Shown: in pieces, positions 7,958 through 16,232 of the stretch
Numbering within the stretch: position 1 is the first letter of the stretch
How the letters are laid out: the number at the start of each line of letters is the position of its first letter
NCBI GenBank assembly: GCA_910578805.1
Contig: CAJTRS010000006.1
Location: 52,712-82,000 of the forward strand
Origin: an uncultured Muribaculaceae bacterium
GTDB taxonomy: Bacteria; Bacteroidota; Bacteroidia; Bacteroidales; Muribaculaceae
Direction of reading: 5' to 3'
Length of the DNA: 29,289 nt
Made by a program: the position numbers and the translations under genes
The notes under the pieces: generated by a model
What the model was told of the DNA's origin: nothing
Database searches by the model: none
The model's input: the letters and a program-made list of their open reading frames with translations, nothing else

Positions 7958-8052
7958 CAATTCATTCGGCACAGTCCGCATGCATTACAAGCCATTGTCA
8001 TAACCCTATGACATAGCCTCCTGACCACGATTAGCAACTTTTTTCAAAAAAA

Positions 8053-8095
8053 TTTCGCAAAACACTTGCGGAAAGAAAATTTATACATACCTTTG
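8053..8095 (+). promoter_or_regulatory. Promoter of the small membrane protein / ABC / GntR operon
   Basis: TTG at 8066-8068, a 19-nt spacer and TACCTTTG at 8088-8095 form a strong Bacteroidetes promoter. The TTG is embedded in an imperfect inverted repeat, TTTCGCAA (8053-8060) against TTGCGGAAA (8066-8074), which could bind a regulator. Predicted start near 8102; leader about 43 nt to the ATG at 8145. Confidence 0.7.
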
Positions 8096-8099
8096 TGGT

Positions 8100-8119
8100 G
8101 TGTTAGATAACTACAACAC
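8100..8119. promoter_or_regulatory. Candidate operator for the operon's own GntR regulator
   Basis: GTGTT at 8100-8104 is inverted as AACAC at 8115-8119, and the inner bases (AG, CT) extend the symmetry with a two-base insertion. It sits right at the predicted transcription start. YtrA-type GntR proteins usually bind inverted repeats at their own promoter, so this is a reasonable but unproven operator. Confidence 0.35.
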
Positions 8120-8144
8120 TAAATCAATAACACATCACTCCATC

Positions 8145-8381
8145 ATGTCGAAAAAAGTTACAATCACACTCTCGATCCTCCTTGCGGCATCAGGTTTAGT
8201 GACACTAATGCTATGGAACGCGGACGATAACAGCTTCTGGGTGGAATTTCTGTGCGGAGTCATACCGGCCGCATCAGTCACTGCCGTATCCGGAGGCATA
8301 CACCTACACTCAACCGCAAAAGAGTCACGCATGTCAAGAGACACCGCACTTGAAGCCGCATCGGTAAAACAGCTTAACTGA
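8145..8381 (+). CDS. Small membrane protein of unknown function, 78 residues
   Basis: Starts MSKKVTITLSILL. Two hydrophobic stretches are visible, about residues 5-24 and 32-52 (WVEFLCGVIPAASVTAVSGG), followed by a polar tail with several Ser, Arg and Glu residues. A hairpin of two membrane helices is likely, with no recognisable domain. The frame is open back to 8100, but translation from there would start upstream of the predicted transcript start, so the ATG at 8145 is chosen. It is the first gene of the operon, 23 nt ahead of the ABC ATPase. That position suggests an accessory subunit of the transporter or a small stress peptide; I have no sequence evidence to decide. Confidence 0.6.
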   Translation: MSKKVTITLSILLAASGLVTLMLWNADDNSFWVEFLCGVIPAASVTAVSGGIHLHSTAKESRMSRDTALEAASVKQLN

Positions 8382-8404
8382 CATATATTCCATCAACATA
8401 CATT

Positions 8405-9247
8405 ATGATTACACTTGACCATCTTACCTACAACTATCGCGGAGGCCACACAGCCTTAAGCGATATCAGTGCCGAAATACCCACGGGTATCCATCTGCTC
8501 ATGGGTGAAAACGGAGCCGGAAAAACCACTTTGCTACATATCATAGCCGGGCTCCGCATAGCCAAGCCGGATACAGCCTGCACCATCGATGCGGTTCCGG
8601 CCTCGATGCGCATGCCGTCCATACTCCGACGCACATTTCTTGTGACCGACGACATGGCATTTCCCTATACCACCATCAATGAGATGGTTCGCCGCCACGC
8701 CTGCTTCTATCCCGGATTCGACGAACATATGCTTCGCGACAATCTGGCGCAGTTTGAGATGACCGGGCATGAACCCATAAGCCGTTTCTCGCTCGGCAAC
8801 CGCAAAAAAGCATTCCTGGCCTACGCGCTGTCGCTCCGCACCGACATTCTGTTGCTTGACGAACCGGCCAACGGTCTCGACATCAATGCAAAGACCATAC
8901 TGCTGAAGATGCTTTCACGCTGTGTATCGGAAGAACAGACCGTAATCATCTCCACCCACACGGTATGGGACCTGCAGAACCTCTTCGAGGGTGTGATAGT
9001 GCTTCGCGGCAGCCACCTGCTCATATCCATGCCTGTCTGGAACGTGACGCGCCGTCTGGCATTCATCTCCGACACTACCCCGAGACCCGATGCCCTGTAC
9101 ATGACACAATCGTTTGGAAAATTCCACTCCATAGTGCCCAACGACGGTACCCTCAGCACCGACATTGACTATACAATGCTTTACAATGCTCTGCACAGCC
9201 CCGAAAAAGACAAAATAATCAACGCACTTAACACCACACAACGATGA
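8405..9247 (+). CDS. ABC transporter ATP-binding protein
   Basis: 280-residue ABC ATPase. Walker A is GENGAGKTT (34-42), Walker B is ILLLDEP (148-154) followed by ANGLD, and the switch histidine is H185 in STHTVWD. The signature segment reads FSLGNRKKAFLAYAL (128-142), a degenerate form of LSGGQ that is common in the YtrB/CcmA-like exporters regulated by YtrA-type GntR proteins. After about residue 200 the protein has an extra C-terminal region of unknown role. The stop overlaps the permease start by four bases (ATGA), showing coupled translation. With the permease it should form a small export-type or membrane-modulating transporter. Substrate unknown; relatives respond to cell-envelope antibiotics, so envelope stress is a plausible inference. 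Confidence 0.9.
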   Translation: MITLDHLTYNYRGGHTALSDISAEIPTGIHLLMGENGAGKTTLLHIIAGLRIAKPDTACTIDAVPASMRMPSILRRTFLVTDDMAFPYTTINEMVRRHACFYPGFDEHMLRDNLAQFEMTGHEPISRFSLGNRKKAFLAYALSLRTDILLLDEPANGLDINAKTILLKMLSRCVSEEQTVIISTHTVWDLQNLFEGVIVLRGSHLLISMPVWNVTRRLAFISDTTPRPDALYMTQSFGKFHSIVPNDGTLSTDIDYTMLYNALHSPEKDKIINALNTTQR

Positions 9248-10029
9248 ACAGCACCGCGACAATCAACACCGACAATTTCTCATGGGAACGCACCATGATG
9301 GTGGCACGTTACTACTATCCCGCACTCCGGCTGCAACTCATGCTTTATCCGGCCGTATCGGCTGCTGTGGGCATAGTCACATTCTTCATGTTCAACTCCC
9401 CGATATGGACCATATTCGGCGGCCTGCTGACATTCGTGCTGCAACTCATGCTCTATATAGCGCCCATAGCTTTCACCATACGCTCCAACCGCGCCATCGA
9501 GACCATGTTGCCGGCAAAATGGCAGGAGAAAGCCACATTCATACTCCTCTACACATTTATAGTGATACCCATACTGGTCTATGTCCCTAAATATCTGTGC
9601 CACACACTCCTGTCAACATTCATCACCGGCAATAGCCTGATGCTCGAAATCAACAAGATATCAAACGAGATTTCATCGTTCTACACCTATTTCATCAACA
9701 TCGTGCAGGAACTCGTACCGCTCGCCACTTGTCTGTTCGTTGTTGTATGGCGCAACTCCAACCGCGCTCTGCTCGGCAGTGTATGGGCCATCGTATCACT
9801 GGTGGTGATGGCAATCATTGGCGGTATAATAGGATTTTTCATGGTGTTCCGATCAGGCGTGGCCAACGACATCTTGATGCACCCCGAAATGGCCGAAACT
9901 CCCAATTTCGCCATACGTATAGCCGATTCGCTCTATCCCTACATGCTGGTATTCGGATTGGTGTGTCTGATATACGTAGGTCTTATGATCTATTTCACCG
10001 CACGAAGATTTAAAACCGCACAATTCTGA
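9244..10029 (+). CDS. ABC transporter permease-like membrane protein
   Basis: 261 residues with six predicted transmembrane segments, roughly 33-50, 55-78, 98-114, 147-168, 178-201 and 232-252. The segment ETMLPAKWQEK between helices two and three matches the LPA-x-x-x-EK motif I associate with Bacteroidetes ABC-2-like permeases. It overlaps the ATPase gene by four bases and is followed after three bases by the GntR regulator gene, which fixes it as the membrane half of this transporter. There is no signal peptide and no extracytoplasmic domain of note except the 25-30 residue loop between helices three and four. Substrate cannot be inferred. Confidence 0.78.
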   Translation: MNSTATINTDNFSWERTMMVARYYYPALRLQLMLYPAVSAAVGIVTFFMFNSPIWTIFGGLLTFVLQLMLYIAPIAFTIRSNRAIETMLPAKWQEKATFILLYTFIVIPILVYVPKYLCHTLLSTFITGNSLMLEINKISNEISSFYTYFINIVQELVPLATCLFVVVWRNSNRALLGSVWAIVSLVVMAIIGGIIGFFMVFRSGVANDILMHPEMAETPNFAIRIADSLYPYMLVFGLVCLIYVGLMIYFTARRFKTAQF

Positions 10030-10032
10030 TTC

Positions 10033-10386
10033 ATGATATTTAAAGACGACAAACCGATATACCGTCAGATAATCGACTATTGCTTCAACTGCATTCTATC
10101 CGGCGAGTGGCAGACTGCACTGCGCATACCCTCGGTAAGGGAAATGGCCGTGGAACTGGCCGTAAACTCCCACACCGTGATGAAAGCATACGAATATCTG
10201 CAAATCCACGGAATCATATCACCCAGACGGGGTATGGGGTTCTTCCTTGAGGAAAACGCCAAGGAATCGGTCAACACGGCACGGCGCGATGAATTTTTCG
10301 AAACCACACTGCCCGAACTTTTCTCAGAGATGAAAATCCTCGGTATAGGTATCGACGAGATCACAACCCGCTGGCACAAAACCTGA
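10033..10386 (+). CDS. GntR-family transcriptional regulator, YtrA subfamily
   Basis: 117 residues. The N-terminal winged helix-turn-helix covers about residues 8-75, with KPIYRQIIDYCFNCILSGEW, IPSVREMAVELAVNSHTVMKAYEYLQ as the recognition region, and a wing at SPRRGMGFFLEE. The short C-terminal helical tail (about 40 residues) is the dimerisation part that defines the YtrA subgroup; there is no ligand-binding FCD or UTRA domain. YtrA proteins normally repress the ABC operon they sit in and are released by an unknown signal. Here the regulator is the last gene, three bases after the permease, so autoregulation would act through the promoter at 8053-8119. Confidence in the family is high; the regulated signal is unknown. 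Confidence 0.92.
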   Translation: MIFKDDKPIYRQIIDYCFNCILSGEWQTALRIPSVREMAVELAVNSHTVMKAYEYLQIHGIISPRRGMGFFLEENAKESVNTARRDEFFETTLPELFSEMKILGIGIDEITTRWHKT

Positions 10387-10443
10387 ACGGACCCGAATAT
10401 CCCCTCACGGGAATAACATAATAGATAATTTTCATACTAAGTT

Positions 10444-10477
10444 ACCGGGAGAATCGAACCATACCGATTCTCCCGGT
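10444..10477 (+). terminator. Rho-independent terminator of the ABC/GntR operon
   Basis: ACCGGGAGAATCG (10444-10456) pairs perfectly with CGATTCTCCCGGT (10465-10477) over the loop AACCATAC, followed by GTTTATTTTATG. A 13-bp stem with a T-rich tail is a good terminator, though it lies only 40 nt upstream of the next gene. Confidence 0.8.
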
Positions 10478-10517
10478 GTTTATTTTATGATTCCAATCAC
10501 CAACCATAACCAACTCC

Positions 10518-11081
10518 ATGATAACAATAGTTTACTGTCACCCTTACGACAAGAGTTTCAACCATGCTATCCTACAGTCGGTAACCGACCAACTTACGGC
10601 TGATGGCAGGGAATATGATGTAATCAATCTTTACGGCGAAGGATTCAACCCCGTGATGGAGAGCTCGGCTCTCGCCCTTTACTCGCGGGGAGAAACCGAC
10701 GACGAGATGGTGCTACGTTACCAGAAAGCCCTTACCGACACAGACCATCTGATCTACATATTCCCTATCTGGTGGGGCATGATGCCGGCAATGCTCAAGG
10801 GATTTATCGACAAAGTATTCCTCAAAGGAACTGTCTATGACACCACCCCCGAAGGCGCCCTGATGCCCTGCCTGTCCATTGACCGCACCACCCTTATCAC
10901 CACCTCCGAGGAGGATTCGGAGATAATAGCACCGTTCATCAAAGGATACTTCACACCGTTGGTACTCAACACCGTTGGCATGAACAACGTGCAGTGGTTC
11001 AACTGCGACCGCGTAAAATCCGGCTCGGAAGTGCGCCGCAAGGAATTCATGGACGAAGTGCTGAAATATCTTGCCCGCTAA
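10518..11081 (+). CDS. NAD(P)H-quinone reductase, flavodoxin-like fold
   Basis: 187 residues of the flavodoxin_2 family (PF02525), relatives of NQO1, MdaB and KefF. These FMN or FAD enzymes reduce quinones with NAD(P)H in two-electron steps and so limit redox cycling. The N-terminal strand and phosphate loop read ITIVYCHPYDKSFNHAI (2-18), and IYIFPIWWGMMPAMLKGFID (78-97) is the family's diagnostic flavin-binding loop and helix. The protein has no signal peptide and should be cytoplasmic. I see no good TAnnTTTG element between the upstream terminator and this ATG; TAATTTTC near 10423 is one base off. It converges with the M3 peptidase gene, sharing the hairpin at 11102-11150. Confidence 0.88.
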   Translation: MITIVYCHPYDKSFNHAILQSVTDQLTADGREYDVINLYGEGFNPVMESSALALYSRGETDDEMVLRYQKALTDTDHLIYIFPIWWGMMPAMLKGFIDKVFLKGTVYDTTPEGALMPCLSIDRTTLITTSEEDSEIIAPFIKGYFTPLVLNTVGMNNVQWFNCDRVKSGSEVRRKEFMDEVLKYLAR

Positions 11082-11101
11082 AAACGGAACACAACCTAAA
11101 A

Positions 11102-11150
11102 ATACACAAACAGAGCGCCGGAAAAATCAGCCGGCGCTCTGTTTGTGTAT
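11102..11150. terminator. 20-bp hairpin between convergent genes, bidirectional terminator
   Basis: The 20 bases at 11102-11121 (core AGAGCGCCGG) are perfectly inverted at 11131-11150 with a nine-base loop. On the minus strand the stem is followed by TTTTTAGG, so it is a textbook terminator for the M3 peptidase transcript; on the plus strand the T-run is missing but the stem alone may stop the quinone reductase transcript. Confidence 0.85.
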
Positions 11151-11187
11151 TCCCCATGCATTATGATGGGGAAAGGTATATTCTGTT

Positions 11188-13338
11188 TTACTTTCCTCCG
11201 GGAATATTAAGCCCTTCGGCCTTTTGCGATACGAGACCGCGGTGACGGAGCAGAGCCTCCACATTGGGCTTATGGCCACGGAACTTAACGTAAAGCTCCA
11301 TGGGATCGGCACTGCCACCCATCTCAAGCACATTTTCCTTGAATGACTCGGCAGTTTCGGGATCAAACACACCCTTTTCCTTAAACAGTTCAAAGCCGTC
11401 GCAATCGAGCACCTGCGCCCACAGATAGGTATAGTAACCCGAAGCATAACCGTCGCTTCCGAAAATATGACGGAAGTAAGAGCTGCGGTAACGGAACTGC
11501 ACCTCGGCAGGCATGTCGAGAGTCTTGGCCACCGATTTCTCGAATTCGGCCACATCGATATCTCCGGTAACATTCAGCTTGCCATACTGGAGATCAAGCA
11601 GAGCGGCACCCACCAGTTCGGTTGACATAAAACCCTGGTTATGAGTGGAAGCAGCGGCAAGTTTCTTCACAAGCTCATCGGGAATCACCTCGCCGGTCTT
11701 GTAGTGGCGCGCGTAGGTCTTGAGCAGTTCAGGCTCAAGGGCCCAGTGTTCGTGAATCTGCGAAGGCAACTCTACAAAGTCACGATCGACATTGGTACCG
11801 GCCTGACTGCGCAGCTTGGCGCGGGTAAGCATACCGTGGAGACCGTGACCGAATTCATGAAACATAGTCTCCACCTCGTCGAGAGTAAGCAACGAGGGGG
11901 TGTCGCCGGAAGGCTTGGAGAAATTGCCCACATTATACACGATGGGACGCTGCTCGCTGCCGTCGGCATCGACAAACGCGCCCTGGAACTCGCTCATCCA
12001 TGCTCCCTGACGCTTTGACGCGCGGGGGAAATAGTCGGTCATGAACACTGCCACATGCTTACCGGCGGCATCGGTCACATCATAAACCTTTACTTCGGGG
12101 TTATATCGAGGAGCATCGGGCATTTCGGTAAATGTGACTCCATACAGGCGGTTGGCCATACGGAAAATACCTTCACGCACATTTTCAAGCGGGAAGTAAG
12201 CGCGCACCTCGTCCTCGTTAAGAGCATATTTGTCGGCACGCACCTTTTCGGCATAGTAATAATAGTCCCACGGAGCTATTGTGATACCGGCGCCCTGCTT
12301 GTCGGCAAGAGCCTGCATCTCGGCCACCTCCTCCTTAACCTTGGCTATGGCCGGACGCCATATCTTGAGCAACAGATCCTCGGCATTCTCGGTGGTCTTG
12401 GCCATTACATTTGCCGTCATATACGATGCGAAATCGGGATACCCCAACAGAGCGGCCTTGGCTGTGCGCGCTTTAAGAATCTCGTTGATCACAGGCATAT
12501 TGCTGGTCTCCCCTGTAGAGGCGAGCGTGGTATATGCCTCATACATCTGGCGGCGCAGATCGCGGTCATCGGCATATTGCAGCAGAGGCAGACGGCTCGG
12601 GGCATGCAGAGTGAACACCCACTTGCCGGCAAGACCGCGTGATGCAGCCTCCTCGGCGGCCACGGCCACATTGCTTGCAGGAATGCCCGACAGACGCGAA
12701 GCGTCATCGACAACCAAAGTGTAGGCGTTGGTAGCGTTAAGCAGATTGCGGTTGAATTTCAGATAAAGATCGGTGAGTTTGGTGTTTACAGCCATGAGTT
12801 CGGCTTTCTTCCCGGGTGACAGAAGGGCGCCGTTGCGCACAAACTGCTTGTAGCTTTCCTCCACGGCACGGTTTTCGGCCGGCGTCAGCCCCATCTCACC
12901 GCGATGGTCATAGACATACTTCACACGTTCAAAAAGACCGGGATTCATCATCACTTCGTCGGTCACCTGCGATACCAACGGGAAAGCCTTCTCTGATATA
13001 GCCTCCATCTCGGGCGATGAATCTGTCTCGTTAAGGCTTGAGAACACCAGCATCACGCGGTTCAGCAGTTTGCCGGCTTTCTCCATAGCCAGAACGGTGT
13101 TATTGAAATCGGCTTTGGCCGGATTGTTGACTATGGCCTCGATCTCTTTCTTGTACTCGGCCACACCCTGCTCTACGGCGGGCATGTAATCGCCATACTG
13201 TATAGCCTCGAAAGGAGGTATGTCATACGTGGTGTTGTATGGCGCCATGAATGGGTTGGTGCGTTCTGCTGCCATAACTGTTGATTGTGCGGCGGGAAGT
13301 ATCATCGATACGGCCGCGATTAAAATCGGTTTGTACAT
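11188..13338 (-). CDS. dcp: Exported M3-family metallopeptidase (peptidyl-dipeptidase Dcp type)
   Basis: 716 residues. The first 24 residues (MYKPILIAAVSMILPAAQST...) form a signal peptide, so the enzyme should be periplasmic. The zinc site is METMFHEFGHGLHG, with ligands H494 and H498 and catalytic E495; relatives supply the third ligand from a glutamate about 25-30 residues later, here in the DFVELPSQIHEHW region. M3 enzymes of the Dcp type remove dipeptides from the C-terminus of peptides, feeding peptide use. Length matches Dcp proteins of Bacteroidales. It lies 41 nt downstream of the EEP-domain gene with no promoter element between them, so it is probably the last gene of the rhomboid operon. 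The Dcp versus oligopeptidase A assignment is by overall resemblance only. Confidence 0.9.
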   Translation of the reverse strand: MYKPILIAAVSMILPAAQSTVMAAERTNPFMAPYNTTYDIPPFEAIQYGDYMPAVEQGVAEYKKEIEAIVNNPAKADFNNTVLAMEKAGKLLNRVMLVFSSLNETDSSPEMEAISEKAFPLVSQVTDEVMMNPGLFERVKYVYDHRGEMGLTPAENRAVEESYKQFVRNGALLSPGKKAELMAVNTKLTDLYLKFNRNLLNATNAYTLVVDDASRLSGIPASNVAVAAEEAASRGLAGKWVFTLHAPSRLPLLQYADDRDLRRQMYEAYTTLASTGETSNMPVINEILKARTAKAALLGYPDFASYMTANVMAKTTENAEDLLLKIWRPAIAKVKEEVAEMQALADKQGAGITIAPWDYYYYAEKVRADKYALNEDEVRAYFPLENVREGIFRMANRLYGVTFTEMPDAPRYNPEVKVYDVTDAAGKHVAVFMTDYFPRASKRQGAWMSEFQGAFVDADGSEQRPIVYNVGNFSKPSGDTPSLLTLDEVETMFHEFGHGLHGMLTRAKLRSQAGTNVDRDFVELPSQIHEHWALEPELLKTYARHYKTGEVIPDELVKKLAAASTHNQGFMSTELVGAALLDLQYGKLNVTGDIDVAEFEKSVAKTLDMPAEVQFRYRSSYFRHIFGSDGYASGYYTYLWAQVLDCDGFELFKEKGVFDPETAESFKENVLEMGGSADPMELYVKFRGHKPNVEALLRHRGLVSQKAEGLNIPGGK

Positions 13339-13379
13339 AGCGGTTAATTTATTTTTCCGTTATCGGTTTATATGTTTTT

Positions 13380-14492
13380 TCATTTCTCTATCTCGAACCA
13401 TGCAGTCAGCGGATAATGGTCACTCGAATCCGTACCTCCGCAGCGTGCCCGCAACGGACGCAACGCGCCGCGGCAATACATCTGGTCGATACGGAAATAG
13501 AACCTGTCGGCATGATAGGTGATCTGCGGACCGAAACCGGCACTGCGATACACATCGGTAAGATCATCGGAAGCTATCACACGTGAGGCATAACAGCCGG
13601 GGATATCGTTGAAGTCTCCGGCCACTATAACATCGCCGGTCACATCGTCAACCGCCGAACGCACCACTTCGGCCTGTTTGGCGCGCTCGCAAAACGCCAC
13701 CGACAGCTTGCCAAGCAGATCATGGCGTATCTCGCTGAGATCTTCAGGAGTGTCGCCTTCCGTGATATGGCGGTAAAGACGTTTGTCCGACGGCGTGAGC
13801 CCTATGGACTGCAAATGCAGATTGAACACATGCACCGTCCGGCCGGCCACCTCCACATCGTAGCGGCACACATCGAACTTATAGCTGTCGGTGTAATGAA
13901 GCGGCACTTTTGTGAACGGATATTTTGAAAAGATACACATGCCGCGTCCATCTAAATTGCGATAAGGATACACTTTGTACAACTCCTCTTTCTGTGCCTC
14001 GGTAACCCCCTTGGCATCGGACAGATATTCGACGTACAGTTCCTGACACAACAGTATGTCCGCATCGGCATCGATCATGAACTTCAATGAGCGGTTATAA
14101 TCCCTGAGAGTGTCGGGGTCCACATCATCGAGACCGTAAGTATTGAATGTTACCACTTTCAGTACTTCCCCGCCATTTTCGGCCACCGATGCGGGATCGG
14201 GACGGAAAAAGTTGAACGGGCAGATTGTCATCACCGGACCCCAGCAGACTATGATCACGAGTATGTTGGCAAACGATATTTTCCAGCTCCACAACAGCGT
14301 AAACACTGCAAACACCACCGTCACAGACAACGCGGCCGGAAACAGCATGGCGGCAATGGCCCCTATGGACGTGTCCGCCGGATTTATCATTCCGCCATAA
14401 GCCGAGAACACGGTAAACACAGCCAATACCACATTGGCCGCAGCGACTATTGTCTTAAACAAAGCTTTCAGTTTTCCACCCGGTCGTCCCAT
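13380..14492 (-). CDS. Membrane-anchored endonuclease/exonuclease/phosphatase-fold protein
   Basis: 370 residues. Three hydrophobic segments occupy about residues 10-95, followed by a catalytic EEP domain (PF03372). Its signatures are VVTFNTYGL, LLCQE with the metal-binding glutamate, VFNLHLQSIG, GDFNDIPG and, near the end, SDHYPL with the catalytic histidine. The family includes DNases, inositol phosphatases and sphingomyelinases; the substrate here is unknown and the catalytic domain probably faces the periplasm. I chose the ATG at 14492 (MGRPGGKLKALF) because it lies four bases after the stop of the upstream rhomboid gene; a further upstream ATG at 14531 would overlap that gene by 35 bases. 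Similar EEP proteins with three N-terminal helices often follow rhomboid genes in Bacteroidales, as I recall. Confidence 0.85.
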   Translation of the reverse strand: MGRPGGKLKALFKTIVAAANVVLAVFTVFSAYGGMINPADTSIGAIAAMLFPAALSVTVVFAVFTLLWSWKISFANILVIIVCWGPVMTICPFNFFRPDPASVAENGGEVLKVVTFNTYGLDDVDPDTLRDYNRSLKFMIDADADILLCQELYVEYLSDAKGVTEAQKEELYKVYPYRNLDGRGMCIFSKYPFTKVPLHYTDSYKFDVCRYDVEVAGRTVHVFNLHLQSIGLTPSDKRLYRHITEGDTPEDLSEIRHDLLGKLSVAFCERAKQAEVVRSAVDDVTGDVIVAGDFNDIPGCYASRVIASDDLTDVYRSAGFGPQITYHADRFYFRIDQMYCRGALRPLRARCGGTDSSDHYPLTAWFEIEK

Positions 14493-14496
14493 TATT

Positions 14497-15321
14497 TTAT
14501 TTCTTGGATTGAATACGTTGGCTAACTTCAAAAAGTCTCACACGCTCCCGGGCGGTAAGAGCTCCGTAGCCCGACCGGCGCACCTTATCGAGAATGGCGT
14601 CGAGAACCTCGGCGTCTCCGGTCCGGCCACATATATCGGCAGCCGGAAAGGACCGATGGATATTCCGGGCGCACCGTTTCTCGCGCCTCCACCACAGTAC
14701 GATGCTTATGCCCGACACAAATCCGGCCGCATGCGCCACAAGGCTGCCGTAACTCCCTGACATATCTCCAGCAGCGAGCAACACTACCGACACGGCCACT
14801 ATCCATTTCAGCCTCACCGGACCAAACATTATCAAAGTGACTTTCCTTTCGGGTACTGACACAAGAGCCGCACCCACCACAGCCATCACCGCAGCCGAAG
14901 CCCCGGTGAGATTATGTCCGGCTGCAGCCGGCACAAACGACGCGAACACCATATAAGCCATGGCTCCTGCAAGCCCACCGCATAAATAGAGAACAGCCAT
15001 GCGCCTGCCGCTGAAACGGTCGGAGCACACCGTGGCAAAAAGATAGAGCCAAAGCATGTTGACCGCAAGATGAAGCACCTCATACTGAGTGAACATATAT
15101 GTGACGGCGGTCCATGGACGTGCCGCCCACCGGTAAAAGTCCGACGGTAACATCAACACCCCGTCAATACCGGTCGAGGTCCCTCCCGATACCATAAGCG
15201 ATACTCCCGCAGACAGACGCATGATCACAAACACCGCCGCATTCAATGCCACGATCTTGCCCCACGCAGGCCATGCCCCAATAACGAGAGCCTTTGCCTT
15301 AATACCGGATACCGTTGCCAT
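14497..15321 (-). CDS. Rhomboid-family intramembrane serine protease, second of the pair
   Basis: 274 residues with six to seven transmembrane segments. The catalytic serine is S142 in NLTGASAAV and the catalytic histidine H197 in VAHAAG; HLAVN at 84-88 is the conserved H-x-x-x-N in helix two, and RPW (68-70) sits in the L1 loop region. Rhomboids cut single-pass membrane proteins within the bilayer. After the last helix there is a basic stretch and a C-terminal helical tail, DAILDKVRRSGYGALTARERVRLFE, a short domain I recall from many Bacteroidetes rhomboids. Its start overlaps the end of the first rhomboid gene by 23 bases. It is clearly not a recent copy of the neighbour: the active-site surroundings and loops differ strongly. 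Confidence 0.9.
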   Translation of the reverse strand: MATVSGIKAKALVIGAWPAWGKIVALNAAVFVIMRLSAGVSLMVSGGTSTGIDGVLMLPSDFYRWAARPWTAVTYMFTQYEVLHLAVNMLWLYLFATVCSDRFSGRRMAVLYLCGGLAGAMAYMVFASFVPAAAGHNLTGASAAVMAVVGAALVSVPERKVTLIMFGPVRLKWIVAVSVVLLAAGDMSGSYGSLVAHAAGFVSGISIVLWWRREKRCARNIHRSFPAADICGRTGDAEVLDAILDKVRRSGYGALTARERVRLFEVSQRIQSKK

Positions 15322-16045
15322 TCGAACCGAATTTCTTTTTCCAGTAAAGTATCACCAACAGACCGAAAAGCATGCCGCCGAGATGAGCGAAATGGGCCAC
15401 CCCGTCGCGCGCTTCACTCATTCCGAGCAGCACTTCGATCACACCGTAACCGAGCACCACCCATTTGGCCTTGACCGGAACGGGAATAAACATGATATAG
15501 AGCGGCACATTGGGAAACATCATTCCGAAAGCCAACAATATGCCGAATATTGCGCCAGAAGCCCCGATAGTGGTGAAGAAGTTGAAATTCGAATCCATTA
15601 TGTCGGGGTGCATGGCCAGAAATTCGCGCATGGCGGCCACACTTGTGTTATTGAGTTGTGCCAGTCCATGCTCTATGGTTCCGGCAAGAGTCACGGCCCA
15701 GACCGCTTCCTGGACCAAAGCAGCACCGACGCCGCAGATCATATAGTAAGTCAGGAAACGCATGCTGCCCACAGTGCGCTCTATCACACCGCCGAACATA
15801 TACAGCGCAAACATATTGAACAATATATGCCCCAACCCGGTCATGCTGTGCATGAACATATAGGTCAGTGGCTGGAGCACATTGAAATCAGGCGCCTCCA
15901 CATAATGCAGGGCACCGTATCGCATCATCAGGCCTGTAGTACCGGACGGAAATACAACCATGGCAAGCCAGATGATTAAATTAATTATAATCAAGTGCTT
16001 GGTTACAGGAGGTATATTGCTGAAAAAATTAGATCGGAATCCCAT
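15299..16045 (-). CDS. Rhomboid-family intramembrane serine protease, first of the pair
   Basis: 248 residues. The catalytic dyad is S163 in TIGASGAIFGIL and H221 in HFAHLGG, and GHILFN (72-77) holds the helix-two H-x-x-x-N. A long soluble insertion at about 120-158, between helices, is unusual in size (contains HGLAQLNNTS and a second polar stretch) and could shape substrate access. Six membrane segments are visible. The frame is open to 16072, but the ATG at 16045 (MGFRSNFFSNIPP) fits homologues and leaves a short leader behind the minus-strand TAATTTTG element at 16076-16083, whose transcript would begin near 16069. It heads the operon rhomboid-rhomboid-EEP-M3. Confidence 0.92.
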   Translation of the reverse strand: MGFRSNFFSNIPPVTKHLIIINLIIWLAMVVFPSGTTGLMMRYGALHYVEAPDFNVLQPLTYMFMHSMTGLGHILFNMFALYMFGGVIERTVGSMRFLTYYMICGVGAALVQEAVWAVTLAGTIEHGLAQLNNTSVAAMREFLAMHPDIMDSNFNFFTTIGASGAIFGILLAFGMMFPNVPLYIMFIPVPVKAKWVVLGYGVIEVLLGMSEARDGVAHFAHLGGMLFGLLVILYWKKKFGSNGNGIRY

Positions 16046-16075
16046 ACGGCTTGTAAAAAAAGTTATTAACACTTA

Positions 16076-16083
16076 CAAAATTA
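16076..16083 (-). promoter_or_regulatory. Candidate -7 element for the rhomboid operon
   Basis: CAAAATTA reads TAATTTTG on the minus strand. The predicted start near 16069 supports the rhomboid ATG at 16045. No clear -33 TTG is visible at the expected distance. Confidence 0.5.
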
Positions 16084-16163
16084 CAAAAAACGGAGCTATT
16101 TACCGTCTAATGTCAGCCACGTTTGTACATAATTTACTTTTTTGTTATTTTTTTTTGCTTTTA

Positions 16164-16195
16164 TTGTGAAGTTTAAGTTTTTACACTTATATTTG
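16164..16195 (+). promoter_or_regulatory. Promoter of the HU gene
   Basis: TTG at 16164-16166, a 21-nt spacer and TATATTTG at 16188-16195. Transcription would start near 16202, about 31 nt before the HU ATG. The region upstream (16125-16160) is very T-rich, which may raise promoter strength. Confidence 0.7.
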
Positions 16196-16232
16196 TGCAT
16201 TAAAAAATACTTTAAAATCATTTTTTTACGTT

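Noticed and set aside
15221..15979. Long plus-strand ORF opposite the rhomboid genes
   Set aside because: Shadow of the minus-strand coding frame: His/Gln-rich and no domain, while the rhomboids have intact catalytic motifs.
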